Assembly (NCBI RefSeq): GCF_902168065.1 | Contig: NZ_LR655696.1 | Location: forward strand, 1 to 64,000 | Source of the DNA: Mycobacterium tilburgii | GTDB lineage: Bacteria > Actinomycetota > Actinomycetes > Mycobacteriales > Mycobacteriaceae | Direction: 5' to 3' | Length of the DNA stretch: 64,000 nt | Part shown: in pieces, positions 28,217 through 37,935 of the stretch | How the letters are laid out: the number at the start of each line of letters is the position of its first letter | Numbering within the stretch: position 1 is the stretch's first letter | Notes under the pieces: model-generated | What the model saw: the letters and a program-made list of their open reading frames with translations, nothing else | The model's database searches: none | What the model was told of the DNA's origin: nothing | Position numbers and translations under genes: made by a program

Positions 28217-29640
28217 CGATTGAGCACCCAGGCGAAAAGACCGACCAGGTAGGCGATGACCGGGATCAGCGACGCATCCAGGCCGGACGAGACGAAGCCC
28301 AACAACCGGCGCAGCGGCAACGAATAGGTGTCCGGCGACGCGATACTCGGGTTCAGCGCCACCACGGCCCAGGCCAGCACCAGCACGACCAGCACCGTTG
28401 CCGCCACGAGTGCGCCCAGGTACCGTCTGGTCGAGGCGTAGCACACCAGCAGCACACCGGCGACCAGGAACGGCTGAGCCAGCAGCCACGCCTTGCACGC
28501 GGCTGAATCCCATACTCGGGCACGCAGCACCGAGGTGGCCGCGGTGGCCGCCAACACATACCAGCCCCACCCGCTCAACGATTCAGGGTGCAGCGCGATC
28601 GCGATCGATCCGAGGACGCTGAGCAGCACGGCACCGGCGATGAAACCGTTCTGATGGGCATCACCGACGCGGACCCGCCGGGGCAAATCCTCGAGCAGCC
28701 GCAGTCCCGGCGCCGCGGGGGTAGGGTCGCCCGGGGCCGGGATGACCGGCAGCGGGAAACGGGCCCACAGCGCGGACAGCTGCGCCGCCTGAATGGTCAC
28801 CAGCAGCACGACCACGATCAAGCCCGCGCCGATCTTCAGCAGCGATAGTTGCCAAAGCAATTCGGCGCCGGCCGCCAGCAACACCCCGGCACCCACGACG
28901 GTGGCCGCGGTGAAGAAACCGACAACCCGCTCACGCTCGGAGCTCGGCACCATCAACACGATCAGCGCCCACGCGGTGACACCGGCCGCGGCGAGCACCA
29001 GCTGTGCCGGCCCGAATTTTCCGGGCACTGCCAAGGCCAGGGCGGCGCCGATGGGAGCCAGCGCAGCTATAGACAGCGCCATCCCGGTGCGTTCGGAACG
29101 CAGCGTGGCGAACAAGCCGGTGATCGCCGCCACCGCCGCGATCACGCTGACCGCAACCAGCCCGGTCAGCGCCCCGGTCGCCACCCGATAGGTGACACCC
29201 AGGCCGGTCGCCAGCAAAGCCACCACGATCGCCGCGGCCAGCGCGCCGCGACGGATGTGCTCGATCCCCCACGGCCTGAGCCGGGACGTCGAGAAGATCA
29301 TCGCGGCGTCGGCGATGTCCTCGACGATGCCCGGAGCCGCCGGACCAGCCGGAACCGGCTGTAGCGCAAGCAGATCCCCATCGACGACGCCGACGGTGTC
29401 GAGGCTGGCGTCCAGGCTGAACGGTGCTCCCCCGATAGGCGCCAGGCTCAGCTGGGTTACCGTGCCGTCGCGCGTTGCGCCCTCGAGGTCGCCGCCGTCG
29501 CCGTTCTGGGCTGTCGGGACCACCAATCGCTGCACCGCGGGCAGGATTTCGCGCAGCGGTAGCTCAGCGGGCAGGGCAACTTCGGTCAGCCTGCTGTGCG
29601 CGAGGATGGCCACGCGCACGATCGGCATGACGGCGGTCAC
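28213..29640 (-). CDS. eccD3: ESX-3 membrane channel component EccD3
   Basis: A 475-residue subunit of the ESX-3 inner-membrane pore. Residues 1-95 form the ubiquitin-like cytoplasmic domain (VRVAILAHSRLTEVALPAELPLREILPAVQRLVV). About eleven membrane helices follow, ending IPVIAYLVGLFAWVLNR. GTG 29640 has GAGGG four bases upstream. An internal ATG at 29628 (MPIVRVAIL) is an alternative start and matches remembered homologues. It overlaps mycP3 by four bases. The frame is intact. Confidence 0.93.
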   Translation of the reverse strand: MTAVMPIVRVAILAHSRLTEVALPAELPLREILPAVQRLVVPTAQNGDGGDLEGATRDGTVTQLSLAPIGGAPFSLDASLDTVGVVDGDLLALQPVPAGPAAPGIVEDIADAAMIFSTSRLRPWGIEHIRRGALAAAIVVALLATGLGVTYRVATGALTGLVAVSVIAAVAAITGLFATLRSERTGMALSIAALAPIGAALALAVPGKFGPAQLVLAAAGVTAWALIVLMVPSSERERVVGFFTAATVVGAGVLLAAGAELLWQLSLLKIGAGLIVVVLLVTIQAAQLSALWARFPLPVIPAPGDPTPAAPGLRLLEDLPRRVRVGDAHQNGFIAGAVLLSVLGSIAIALHPESLSGWGWYVLAATAATSVLRARVWDSAACKAWLLAQPFLVAGVLLVCYASTRRYLGALVAATVLVVLVLAWAVVALNPSIASPDTYSLPLRRLLGFVSSGLDASLIPVIAYLVGLFAWVLNR

Positions 29641-29739
29641 GGGACCCTCGAATCAGCCTGGAACATCGTGTTTCTCTCTATCTGGTTGTGGCTAGGCGTA
29701 TTGGGTGGACAAGTCCCGGGACAGCCGCTGGTTTGGGAA

Positions 29740-30582
29740 TCAGGGGCCGCCGGGCAGGCAAGCGGTCAGGTGCTCGATCGCGACGGCGATCGCGAACAGT
29801 GTGCCGGGGGCGAAGGTCGAGACCCATTCGCCGTCAAACGCGCGGTACGGGCTGACCAGAATCCGGCCTGCAGCAGTGTCGACGAGGCTCATTCCGACCT
29901 CGGTGGTGGTGTATTGGCCATCGCGATTGCAGCCGGCGACGACTTCGACATAGGCGCGCGGCCCGGTGAACACGGATTCCACCACCGCCCGCGCTGATTC
30001 GGGAATGCCCAGGTAATCAAGGACTTCCGTCAGCGCGGCGCCGGAGCGCAGCCGTTCGTCGGCGTGGGCGCCGACCCGTGCCGGCAGGCTGAACTCCGCA
30101 AACCGGGCCGGCGCCCGCTGCGCCAGCCCGGCGCCGAGCACCGGGACCAGCGCGCGGGCGTCGTCGATATTCATTGCGGTGAAGGTGACCAGTTGCGCGT
30201 TGCGCAGCGCAACGACGGTCTTCGAAAAAATTTGGCAAGACTTGCCGTTGGCACCGACGCGCCGGGCGACAATGCCGCGCAGCAGGTCACCGGAACCGCT
30301 CGCCGCGCCGGAGCCCACGTAGCGCAGATCGAGCCATTGGTCGGGAAAACAGACCACCCTGATCCAGTCGGCAACCACCGGGTGCACGCCACCATCCGGC
30401 GACATCAGACCCATTCCGGCCAGCTCGTCCTTCTGCTTGCGGAAGAACGCGTCACGTTCCGCGGCGTCGCGGTACGGCGTCGTGATCGCCAAAACCCAGG
30501 GGAAGCTGCCCGCCCCAATGGTTTCCGCGATGAACCACGCGTTGTCGACCGTCAGCTCGACGGCGTTGGGCTCCACACTCAT
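29740..30582 (-). CDS. espG3: ESX-3 PE/PPE chaperone EspG3, prematurely terminated
   Basis: A cytoplasmic chaperone that binds the PPE tip of ESX-3 PE-PPE pairs and keeps them soluble for secretion. From ATG 30582 ([33 protein letters not shown]) the protein has 280 residues, with the conserved [21 protein letters not shown] and [25 protein letters not shown] strands. It stops at a TGA (29742-29740) after [10 protein letters not shown]. Beyond the TGA the same frame continues 15 codons (FPNQRLSRDLSTQYA) to a TAG at 29692, which looks like the ancestral end. A TGG-to-TGA change removing 16 residues is likely. Most of the fold is retained. Confidence 0.88.
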   Translation of the reverse strand: MSVEPNAVELTVDNAWFIAETIGAGSFPWVLAITTPYRDAAERDAFFRKQKDELAGMGLMSPDGGVHPVVADWIRVVCFPDQWLDLRYVGSGAASGSGDLLRGIVARRVGANGKSCQIFSKTVVALRNAQLVTFTAMNIDDARALVPVLGAGLAQRAPARFAEFSLPARVGAHADERLRSGAALTEVLDYLGIPESARAVVESVFTGPRAYVEVVAGCNRDGQYTTTEVGMSLVDTAAGRILVSPYRAFDGEWVSTFAPGTLFAIAVAIEHLTACLPGGP

Positions 30583-30592
30583 CGAGGAAGGA

Positions 30593-30883
30593 TTAACCGC
30601 CCCACTTAGCGGCCTCGGCCGTGTCACGGGCATACATGGCCAGCGTGTTGCTCTCGTGGGTGCTGGCCATCGTCTGGTAGGATTGTACTAACGCTTCCAT
30701 GGCCTGGTTCCACTGTGCCTGCCAAACCTGGTAGGTCATACCGGTGTCGCCCTGCCAGGCGTTCTGCAGTGCGGCCTGCTCGGTGGCGATGTCGGCGCCT
30801 AGCCCCTGCATGGTGCCGGCAAAGCCGGACATGTCGGCGGCGTGGCCCAGCATCGCCGGGTAGTTGTACATGATTTGCGACAT
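30593..30883 (-). CDS. esxH: ESX-3 secreted WXG100 protein EsxH (TB10.4)
   Basis: A 96-residue substrate that forms a four-helix heterodimer with EsxG. It starts [18 protein letters not shown] (ATG 30883, AAGGA upstream), carries the WXG turn (NAWQGDTG) and the C-terminal secretion signal [13 protein letters not shown] (YxxxD/E). Of the zinc ligands described for M. tuberculosis EsxH, His14, His76 and Glu77 are present, but residue 70 is Gln instead of His. The gene is intact and lies 10 bases upstream of espG3. Confidence 0.96.
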   Translation of the reverse strand: MSQIMYNYPAMLGHAADMSGFAGTMQGLGADIATEQAALQNAWQGDTGMTYQVWQAQWNQAMEALVQSYQTMASTHESNTLAMYARDTAEAAKWGG

Positions 30884-30913
30884 CACAAGTCCTTTCGCGG
30901 TTGCGAATTTGGG

Positions 30914-31207
30914 TCAGAAAGACGTGTAGCCGGACGCGGCGGCGGCGTCGGCGGCCACATAGGTGCCCGCGGCGTCGCCGAGGTTGGCCTGCGCGATGTC
31001 CAGCAGGGTGTTGACCCGCGCCGCCATCTCCACGAACCGGGCGTGCGCGGCCTGGAACGCCGCGGAGGACTCACCCTGGTGGAAGGCCTGGGCGGCCATC
31101 GCTTCCTGCTCGGCCGCGCTGATGGTGCTGCGCATCAACGCTGCCTTGGCGCTGAACGCCGACTGCGAGGCCACCAACTGCGGGATGTGTGCATCCAGAA
31201 GACTCAT
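30914..31207 (-). CDS. esxG: ESX-3 secreted WXG100-like protein EsxG
   Basis: A 97-residue partner of EsxH. It starts [18 protein letters not shown] with AAAGGAAG upstream. The WXG turn is replaced by FHQGESS, as usual for EsxG. It forms the second half of the helical hairpin heterodimer that carries siderophore-related and host-directed functions of ESX-3. ATG 31207 overlaps the PPE4 stop by four bases. The gene is intact. Confidence 0.96.
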   Translation of the reverse strand: MSLLDAHIPQLVASQSAFSAKAALMRSTISAAEQEAMAAQAFHQGESSAAFQAAHARFVEMAARVNTLLDIAQANLGDAAGTYVAADAAAASGYTSF

Positions 31208-32037
31208 GACACTTCCTTTCTCTTGTGCTGCATACGATTTCGGCGATCGATCTGGTTAACTTTCGGGGCCCCTCTCTTCGCTTGGTCGAGATCCGCTGCG
31301 CCATCGCCGTTGTGATCCCAGGTGCCAGGGACCATCGGCATCCGCGGGCCGCTGCCGAAGTCGTCGTCGGCCAGTTTGGTCAGACCCGACGCCCGCAGAT
31401 CCCGTTCCCGGCGCGCGGTGCCAGCGATGCCCAGGCGTCCAGCAGCGCTGCCGGAGACCATCGCGACGGCCAGCTCCCGCTCTTCGTCGGCCCCACCACC
31501 CCAGTCGGGATTGACGTCGACGTTCATGTCCGCAAACTCATCGGCGTGGTCACGCATCGCGGCCCGTCGCCGTGGGCGCGCCGCGGCCGCCCGGCCCGAC
31601 ACCACCGCGGTGGTGCCTTGGCCCCGCCACGGCCGGTCATGGTCGGGCCGAAACTGGTTTCGGGGTCGGCGCCCATGGCCACCGCGTAGCCGAATGCTCC
31701 AGCCACTGGCGCGGGTGCCGGAGCTGCGGGCGCGCTGGCTGCCGGGAATGGTGCCGAGGCCGGCGCCGCCGGAGCCGCCGCGGTCGAGGCCATGGCCACC
31801 ACGGTAGGCATCGACGTTCCCTCGGCGACCGGAGCCGGCACCACCGGCACATCCGCCGGTAGCGCCCGCCTGAACCTGCCCGAGCAGCCCGCTGAGTTCG
31901 GCTGCCGCATTGGCGTATTTGGCGCTCAGCGCGTTCCACGCGCCGGCGGCCGCCAACAGCTGCCCCGGCCCCGGACCCACCGACAGCAGCGCCGAATGCA
32001 CATCCGGTGGAGATGCCATCCAGACAGGTGCGGTCAT
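31204..32037 (-). pseudogene. PPE4: PPE4, PPE domain largely deleted, with compensating frameshifts
   Basis: A single open frame of 277 codons remains, about half the remembered 513 of M. tuberculosis PPE4. Residues 1-58 ([23 protein letters not shown] to [12 protein letters not shown]) are a normal PPE start. Just before the WxG turn, at about 31863, the sequence jumps into the Ala/Pro-rich late region in the wrong frame, for which the neighbouring frame reads [19 protein letters not shown] and [25 protein letters not shown]. The original frame returns near 31625 ([16 protein letters not shown] to [16 protein letters not shown]). The helices that bind PE5 and EspG3 are missing, so a functional product is unlikely. 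Confidence 0.85.
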
Positions 32038-32039
32038 GC

Positions 32040-32348
32040 TCAGGCGCCCGCCGCTCCGTAGGTGGCGGCCGCCGCGGCGTCTCCCGCCAGATAACTTGCC
32101 CCGCCTTCGCCCACGCCGACACCGGCGCGGCCCAGTTCCGCCACGCCCTCGGCGGCCACCACCGAGTGCATCTGGCCCTGGGCGCTGAACCCAGCGGCCG
32201 TTGTCAACGACACCGGGTCAGCCGCCGGCGGCACCACCGCGGTGATCGCCGGCGCGGCGGCCGCGTGCGCGCTCGCCAAGCGTGCGGTCAGCGCCTCGAC
32301 TGCCGCGCTCGTCGCCGCCAGGCCTTCGGGAACTACTCGCAACGTCAT
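32040..32348 (-). CDS. PE5: PE-family protein PE5
   Basis: A 102-residue PE-domain protein made of two helices. It starts [24 protein letters not shown], where VVPEGL carries the Pro-Glu family motif. The C-terminal secretion signal is YLAGD (YxxxD). It normally pairs with PPE4 and is exported through ESX-3, where the pair is needed for mycobactin-dependent iron use. Its partner PPE4 is truncated here, so PE5 is probably orphaned. ATG 32348 overlaps the eccC3 stop by four bases. Confidence 0.93.
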   Translation of the reverse strand: MTLRVVPEGLAATSAAVEALTARLASAHAAAAPAITAVVPPAADPVSLTTAAGFSAQGQMHSVVAAEGVAELGRAGVGVGEGGASYLAGDAAAAATYGAAGA

Positions 32349-35300
32349 AACCTCTCCTTCTGCGGTCCTGTTGTTGCCCGTTCACTCACCAATGGGTTGA
32401 CCAACTGCACATATGTTGGACTTTCGCTGTCTCCCAACAGAATTCCCCGCCCGGCGGGCAGTCGGCCGAACCGTTGCCCCCGGATCTTGCCGCTGTCCTG
32501 TGGATTGCCGGCCAGCATCAGCGTGGTGGCCTGCAGGTCGTTGAAACGCCGGAGCAACGGACTAGTCATCAGCGCGTGACCCGATCCGGTGGCCCGCGCC
32601 GTGACTATCACCCGCAGACCCAGGTCGGCGGCCTGGCTGAGCTCCGGGATGAGGCTGCTCCACGGCCGCTGCCCGACGTATGGACCACTCATCGCCGGCG
32701 TATCCGGAATCTGGTCGACGTCGTCGATGATCAGGTAGTGGGTGTGGCCCTCGAAGCTCCACCGGGCCAACTCCGCCGCCGACAACCCGGCCGGCGGGCG
32801 CCGCGCGGCGATGATGTTGGACAAGCCCAGCACTGCGGGAATCACCCGGTCGATGTTGGCGGTGTACTCGTTGTCCGGGAACAGCGGCTCCTCGACCAGA
32901 TGCAGCCTGCGGTCCAGCACCGTGAAGGCCACCTGGTCCGCGGCGGAGTTCTCACGAACGGTGCGAATGATGTGACGCAGCAACGTGGTTTTGCCGGCCT
33001 TGGCGTCACCGAGGACCATCAGCAGCGGGTTCTCGGCGAAGTCGAGCACGACCGGCGCCAGGTCTTCTTCACGTTGACCGATGACGATCTTCTCGGGCCC
33101 CCGATACAGCGGCGCGAGCACCTCGGGTGCCAGGTTGGTCGGCAGCAGCCGCACCGGCGGGGCGACCATATCTGGGTACCGGGCGTTGATCGCCGACACC
33201 TGCCCCAGTTCGGGTTCGGCGAACAGGAAGTGCTCGGCCGCCATGGTCAGACCGCGGCCCGGCTGGTCGGCTGGGACCGCCTCGGCGGGACGGCGCAGCG
33301 CCCCTACCACCCGTACATTGCTGTCCCGCGCGTCGTGCAGTTTGAGCTCGAGCCGCAGCCCGAGCCCGTCGCGCATCGCCAGCGGCACCTCCAGCCAGCT
33401 CGGGGTGGTGATGATGACGTGGATGCCATACGCAAGGCCGACGTTGACGAGCTCAGTCACCTTGGCCAGCAACGGGTTACGCGTGTTGAACTGGTCGGTG
33501 TTGTCCCGGGCGAACGCGTAGAGGTTGTCGATGACCAGGAACACCTCACCGAAACCATCGTCATGGGGGGCACCGTGCTTTTCCCGGAACGCCTCGTGGC
33601 GCCGCCGAGCGATCAGCAGCTGCTCCAGCTCACCGAAGGTGCGGCGGATGCGCTCCGGTTCCAGCGGTGACGCGACACTGCCCAGATGCGCCAGGTCCGC
33701 CAGGGAGCGCAACTGTCCACCGCCATAATCCAGGCAGTAGAAGGTGACGTCGCGCGGCGAGTGCAGGCTGGCGGCGGACAGGATAAACGTCTGCAGCGCA
33801 GACGATTTTCCTGACTTGGCGCCACCGTGGATGACCATGTTGCCCGACGCCGAGGTGGCGTCGAACAACAGCGGATCACGGCGCATCTCGAACGGCTTGT
33901 CGATCTCGCCGAGTGGCCAGCGCCATTGCCGATCCGGGACTCCGGCGTGCTCGAGCACCGTGGTCAGCGGGATCGGCTCGTCCAGCGGGGGCAGCCACAG
34001 CTGCGGTGCCCGCGGGCCGTACCGGGCCAGTTGCCCCCCGATAGTCGCGATCAGCTTGCGCGGCGTCCCGGTGAACTCTGCCTCGTCCGCACCGGTGATC
34101 ACCGTGCCCTGATCGGGCTCCACCCGTCCCGCCGAGAACAGCTTGGGCTGCGGAGCCGAGTGCACCACAAGCGTTTTCGCGGTTTGCGGCGGCTCGTAGA
34201 TGCCGTCGACGTAGGTGCTGCGGAACTTGATCGGCGCCGCACCGGGGGCGGGCACCAGAAAGCCCACGCCCTTGTGCTCCTTGCCCGCCTCAATGTGATA
34301 AGCGTCGTCCACGCCGATGATCTGGCGCGAAACGCTGGGACTGGCCACCTTCAACCCGATGCGGTAGGAGGTGTTCTTGTCGATGTCCTTGATCTTGCCG
34401 ACGTCCAGCGTCTGGGAGGCGAACAGGATGTGGATGCGGAACGAGCGGCCTTTGCGCGCCACGTAATCGAACAGCTCCGCGTACTCCGGGTAGTCGGCCA
34501 GCATCAGCGTGAACTCGTCGGCGACCACGAACAGCGTCGGGATCGGCGGCAGATCGTGGCCGGCCTCGATGGCGTGCTCGTACTCGACCACCGAGTTGAA
34601 CGCGCTGCCCTGCACCCGGCGCCCGGCCTCACGCAGCAGCGTCTCGCGCCGAGCCACCTCGCCGCGCAGCGTGTCGGCGAACCGGTCGGCCAGCGATTTC
34701 TTCTCGGCCATGTTCGAGATCACCGCGACGACCTGCGGAAAATCCCGGAAGCTGTCCGCCCCGGCCTCACCCTTGAAGTCGGCGTAGATGACGATCAACC
34801 GGTCGGCCGGATGGGTTGTCAACAGCGACAACAGGATCGACATTAGGGTCTGCGACTTGCCGGATCCGGTCATACCGATCATCAGGCCGTGCGGACCCAT
34901 CCCGCCCTCGGCCTCGTCCTTGAGGTCAAAGTAAAGCGGCTCGCCGGTCACGGTGACGCCGATGGGCACCCGCAGTTCTTCGTCGCGCCGCCGCGGCGCC
35001 CACAGCGTCGCCACGTCGAGCTGCGACGCGTCCGGAATGCACAGCAGCGTGGTGAAGGTGGCGCCCCGGGTGGCGGCCGAGCGCAGCCCGGTGTGGGTGG
35101 GGCTGGAGTCCCAGCGCGACAGCTGGCGAGCCAGGTGGGCGGCTTGGTCGGCGGCCAGTGAATCGGCGTGGTCGACGTAGGGCTGCCAGCCGCCGGTCTG
35201 CCAGCGCTGGATGGCACCGCCATTGTCGGCGATGCGCAAAATCGGCTTTTCGGGATCCGAATACTGTTCCCGGTGCGGCGCGGTGGCGCCGCGGTGAATG

Positions 35301-36316
35301 ACGGTCACACCGGCCCGCCCCACTGCGAGCGCCGAGGCGTTCACGTCGTAGTCGGGGTCGTCGACGATGATCAGCAGGTGGCGCAGCGCGCCGCCCGGCT
35401 GCCCGGTGAAGGCGGGCCGGTCGGCCAGCACGGGTCCGAGCAGCGCCGCCAGCTCGTCCGGGTCGGTGGCCAGAAAGCGGGCCGGCCCCACACCATCCAC
35501 CTCGCCGGGAATGTCGATGTGCGGCAACCACTTCAGCCACGACCACTCGCGGCCCTCCAGGTCGCGGGTGGCCAGCGCCACGCCCAGCACGGTCGGGTCG
35601 TGCCAGGTGACCGCCTGCGCGACCCAGGCGCGTATCGCCGCGCGCACGTCGCCCGGCTCGCCGAGCACGGTGATCCGCGAGACCTTGGTTAGATCGATTC
35701 CGATCGGCACATCGCGGACCGTGCGCTGGGTGTCGAGCAGGCTGCGTAATGCGCTGTGCGACACCGGCTCCAGGTCGATCTCGTCGACGGTGTCCTGAAC
35801 TCGGAACGCGGTGGCTAGCGGCACGTGATGCCGCCCGGCCCGCACTACCAGGAAGTCGGGGTCGTGCGGGTCACGTTCCCATTGCCGCCGGGATCCGGGC
35901 ACCGTCGCCAGCGCCGCCGGTTCCGGATGGGACCACTGGGCGGCGGCCCGCTGCGCGGCGGCCTGGGTCCGGATGTTGTCCCGGACCACCGACAGGTAGC
36001 GCAGGTAGTCGGCGCGTTCGGCGTCGACCTCCTCGGTGCGCATCTTGTTGTCGTTGCCGCGATACAGCGCCGTTGCCGCCAACAGCAACACGAACGGGAA
36101 GAACAGCGTCTGCGGTGAAATCACCCGCATGCCGGTGGCGACCAGCGCGACGATCATCCCAACGATCAGGATCACCAGCACATAGGGCATCACCCGGCGC
36201 AGGAACGACGGCGGAATCACCCGCGGGAGCTCGGGCGGGGCCTCGATGGTGATGGTGCCCTGGCGGGTGGTGGGCGGCGCCAGCAGCCGTCGGGCTTCGA
36301 AGATCAGTCGACTCAT
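32345..36316 (-). CDS. eccC3: ESX-3 motor ATPase EccC3
   Basis: A 1,323-residue FtsK/SpoIIIE-type ATPase that recognises substrates and drives ESX-3 secretion. Two N-terminal membrane helices ([22 protein letters not shown] and [15 protein letters not shown]) precede three ATPase domains. Walker A motifs are GMTGSGKS (about residue 484), GGAKSGKS (about 834) and GDAKAGKT (about 1107). Walker B-like strands are [16 protein letters not shown] and YLIIDDVD. The frame is intact at family length. Four-base overlaps with eccB3 and PE5 show tight translational coupling. Confidence 0.96.
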   Translation of the reverse strand: MSRLIFEARRLLAPPTTRQGTITIEAPPELPRVIPPSFLRRVMPYVLVILIVGMIVALVATGMRVISPQTLFFPFVLLLAATALYRGNDNKMRTEEVDAERADYLRYLSVVRDNIRTQAAAQRAAAQWSHPEPAALATVPGSRRQWERDPHDPDFLVVRAGRHHVPLATAFRVQDTVDEIDLEPVSHSALRSLLDTQRTVRDVPIGIDLTKVSRITVLGEPGDVRAAIRAWVAQAVTWHDPTVLGVALATRDLEGREWSWLKWLPHIDIPGEVDGVGPARFLATDPDELAALLGPVLADRPAFTGQPGGALRHLLIIVDDPDYDVNASALAVGRAGVTVIHRGATAPHREQYSDPEKPILRIADNGGAIQRWQTGGWQPYVDHADSLAADQAAHLARQLSRWDSSPTHTGLRSAATRGATFTTLLCIPDASQLDVATLWAPRRRDEELRVPIGVTVTGEPLYFDLKDEAEGGMGPHGLMIGMTGSGKSQTLMSILLSLLTTHPADRLIVIYADFKGEAGADSFRDFPQVVAVISNMAEKKSLADRFADTLRGEVARRETLLREAGRRVQGSAFNSVVEYEHAIEAGHDLPPIPTLFVVADEFTLMLADYPEYAELFDYVARKGRSFRIHILFASQTLDVGKIKDIDKNTSYRIGLKVASPSVSRQIIGVDDAYHIEAGKEHKGVGFLVPAPGAAPIKFRSTYVDGIYEPPQTAKTLVVHSAPQPKLFSAGRVEPDQGTVITGADEAEFTGTPRKLIATIGGQLARYGPRAPQLWLPPLDEPIPLTTVLEHAGVPDRQWRWPLGEIDKPFEMRRDPLLFDATSASGNMVIHGGAKSGKSSALQTFILSAASLHSPRDVTFYCLDYGGGQLRSLADLAHLGSVASPLEPERIRRTFGELEQLLIARRRHEAFREKHGAPHDDGFGEVFLVIDNLYAFARDNTDQFNTRNPLLAKVTELVNVGLAYGIHVIITTPSWLEVPLAMRDGLGLRLELKLHDARDSNVRVVGALRRPAEAVPADQPGRGLTMAAEHFLFAEPELGQVSAINARYPDMVAPPVRLLPTNLAPEVLAPLYRGPEKIVIGQREEDLAPVVLDFAENPLLMVLGDAKAGKTTLLRHIIRTVRENSAADQVAFTVLDRRLHLVEEPLFPDNEYTANIDRVIPAVLGLSNIIAARRPPAGLSAAELARWSFEGHTHYLIIDDVDQIPDTPAMSGPYVGQRPWSSLIPELSQAADLGLRVIVTARATGSGHALMTSPLLRRFNDLQATTLMLAGNPQDSGKIRGQRFGRLPAGRGILLGDSESPTYVQLVNPLVSERATTGPQKERL

Positions 36317-37935
36317 CGGGGTTCTCCTTCGGCCGACACCGGACGACCGGGCCTGCTGTCGGGCGCCAACCCGTCGTGCGCAAGCAGCGCGTCGGCGCGG
36401 GATAGTGTCGGGCCCGCCGCGAACAGCGACAGTATCGACCAGGGAATAGGAACGGGAGGTGGGGTAAGACCAAGGGCCTCAACGGTTTTGCCGCGGCCGG
36501 TCGCTGGGTTTTCGGCCTCGTTGTCGATGCCGTAGCGCACGCCGGTGTCGGAGACCCAGAACGACGAGCCGGTGCCCGGAGCGGTCGCGCCGCCTCCGAC
36601 GGTCTGCGCGAAGTAGCCGGTGCCCGGCGCCAGGGCAACACGCGTGGCGACGCCCTGGACGCCGCCACCGATCAAGTTCACGGTGCGCACCGAGTCGGGC
36701 ACGGGCAGGGCGGATCCGGCCAGCAGGGTCAGCGAGCTGCTGGCGGCCCCGGCAGGCTTGCGCCAGTACGCACACGCGACGGGGTTTTTGGCCGCGTCGA
36801 CGAGGGCGACCTGGTGGTCGGGGAAGCGGGTGGTGTCCAGCATGCGCGAGACCGGCAACTTGGCCACCTCGTCGGCGGCGAGCCGCGGCGGCTGGTCCAG
36901 ACCGTAGGAGTTGGTGTTGCGTAACACCGCGGCAAGCACCGGCGAGATCGGTTGCAGCCCATCGGGTAACACCGCGTAGTGGCGCACCCCGCCCGGGTCT
37001 ACGGCGTAGGAGGTCACCACGCCGCCGATCGGCGCCGGGATCGGATAGCCGGCCGGGGCGCCGGCGTTCGGGATGCCCGGCGCGGTCAGCGACGGCGATT
37101 CGGGGATCGCGTTGAACAGTCCGGCCGCGATGGGCCGCGGGGCCGGCACGTCAGAACCCAGCCCCAGCGCAGTGGTGATCGCCTGGTTGCCCAGGTCGAT
37201 CCGGCTGCGCTTGCCCTCCCACAGCAGCCAGGTGCTGGGGCCGGCCTCGCCGGTGAACTCGACCAGCATCGCCTGGCCGGGCGCGATCGCGGCGGCACGA
37301 GCGCCCCTATTGTCGGGTGTCCCGGCGATCACCGTGACCCCGGTGCTGTGCACGGCGTGCGAGTCTTGGGCGGCTTCGCTCACCGCATCACACACCGTCC
37401 AGTTCGCGTCATGAGATGTGTTATGCACCATACGTTCCGGTGCTCCCGGTATGCCGATCAGATTTCCGCGCGGAAAACGGTCCAGCTCAGCGCTTTTCAC
37501 GGTGACGGGATTGACCGGCTTACCGACGATCAGGCGGGCCGAGGTGAGGTTCAGCACCGGGTGCAGCTCGTCACCCACCCGGACGTACAGCGCGGCCGTC
37601 TCCCGATCGGCGAGCACCGCATTGCTGCCCGCCTGACCGTTGGGCTGGATCAGGGAGAACACGAAACAGCCCGCCAGCCCGGTGATCAGGATCAGCGCGC
37701 CCATCAATACCGCGCGCGACTGCGCGCGCAGCGGGTCGACCAGCATCCTGGTGTCGTGCAAGGCGATTCCCGACGCGATGCGGCGCACCACAAAGCGCCA
37801 CCCGGTCACCTGGTGGCGCGTGACGAAGCCGCGCCGGTAGACCACCTTGTCGGGATTGTCGTTGGCGGGGGTGCGGGAGGAAAACGAACGCCGTGAGCCC
37901 GCCCAATCGCCGTCCGGCTCATTGTTGGCGCTCAT
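36313..37935 (-). CDS. eccB3: ESX-3 membrane complex component EccB3
   Basis: A 540-residue core subunit. A cytoplasmic N-terminus with the conserved [27 protein letters not shown] is followed by one membrane helix ([21 protein letters not shown], about 73-93). The large periplasmic domain has repeated beta-helical segments ([33 protein letters not shown]). It is thought to form the periplasmic part of the channel. The frame is intact and the length matches the family. Confidence 0.95.
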   Translation of the reverse strand: MSANNEPDGDWAGSRRSFSSRTPANDNPDKVVYRRGFVTRHQVTGWRFVVRRIASGIALHDTRMLVDPLRAQSRAVLMGALILITGLAGCFVFSLIQPNGQAGSNAVLADRETAALYVRVGDELHPVLNLTSARLIVGKPVNPVTVKSAELDRFPRGNLIGIPGAPERMVHNTSHDANWTVCDAVSEAAQDSHAVHSTGVTVIAGTPDNRGARAAAIAPGQAMLVEFTGEAGPSTWLLWEGKRSRIDLGNQAITTALGLGSDVPAPRPIAAGLFNAIPESPSLTAPGIPNAGAPAGYPIPAPIGGVVTSYAVDPGGVRHYAVLPDGLQPISPVLAAVLRNTNSYGLDQPPRLAADEVAKLPVSRMLDTTRFPDHQVALVDAAKNPVACAYWRKPAGAASSSLTLLAGSALPVPDSVRTVNLIGGGVQGVATRVALAPGTGYFAQTVGGGATAPGTGSSFWVSDTGVRYGIDNEAENPATGRGKTVEALGLTPPPVPIPWSILSLFAAGPTLSRADALLAHDGLAPDSRPGRPVSAEGEPR

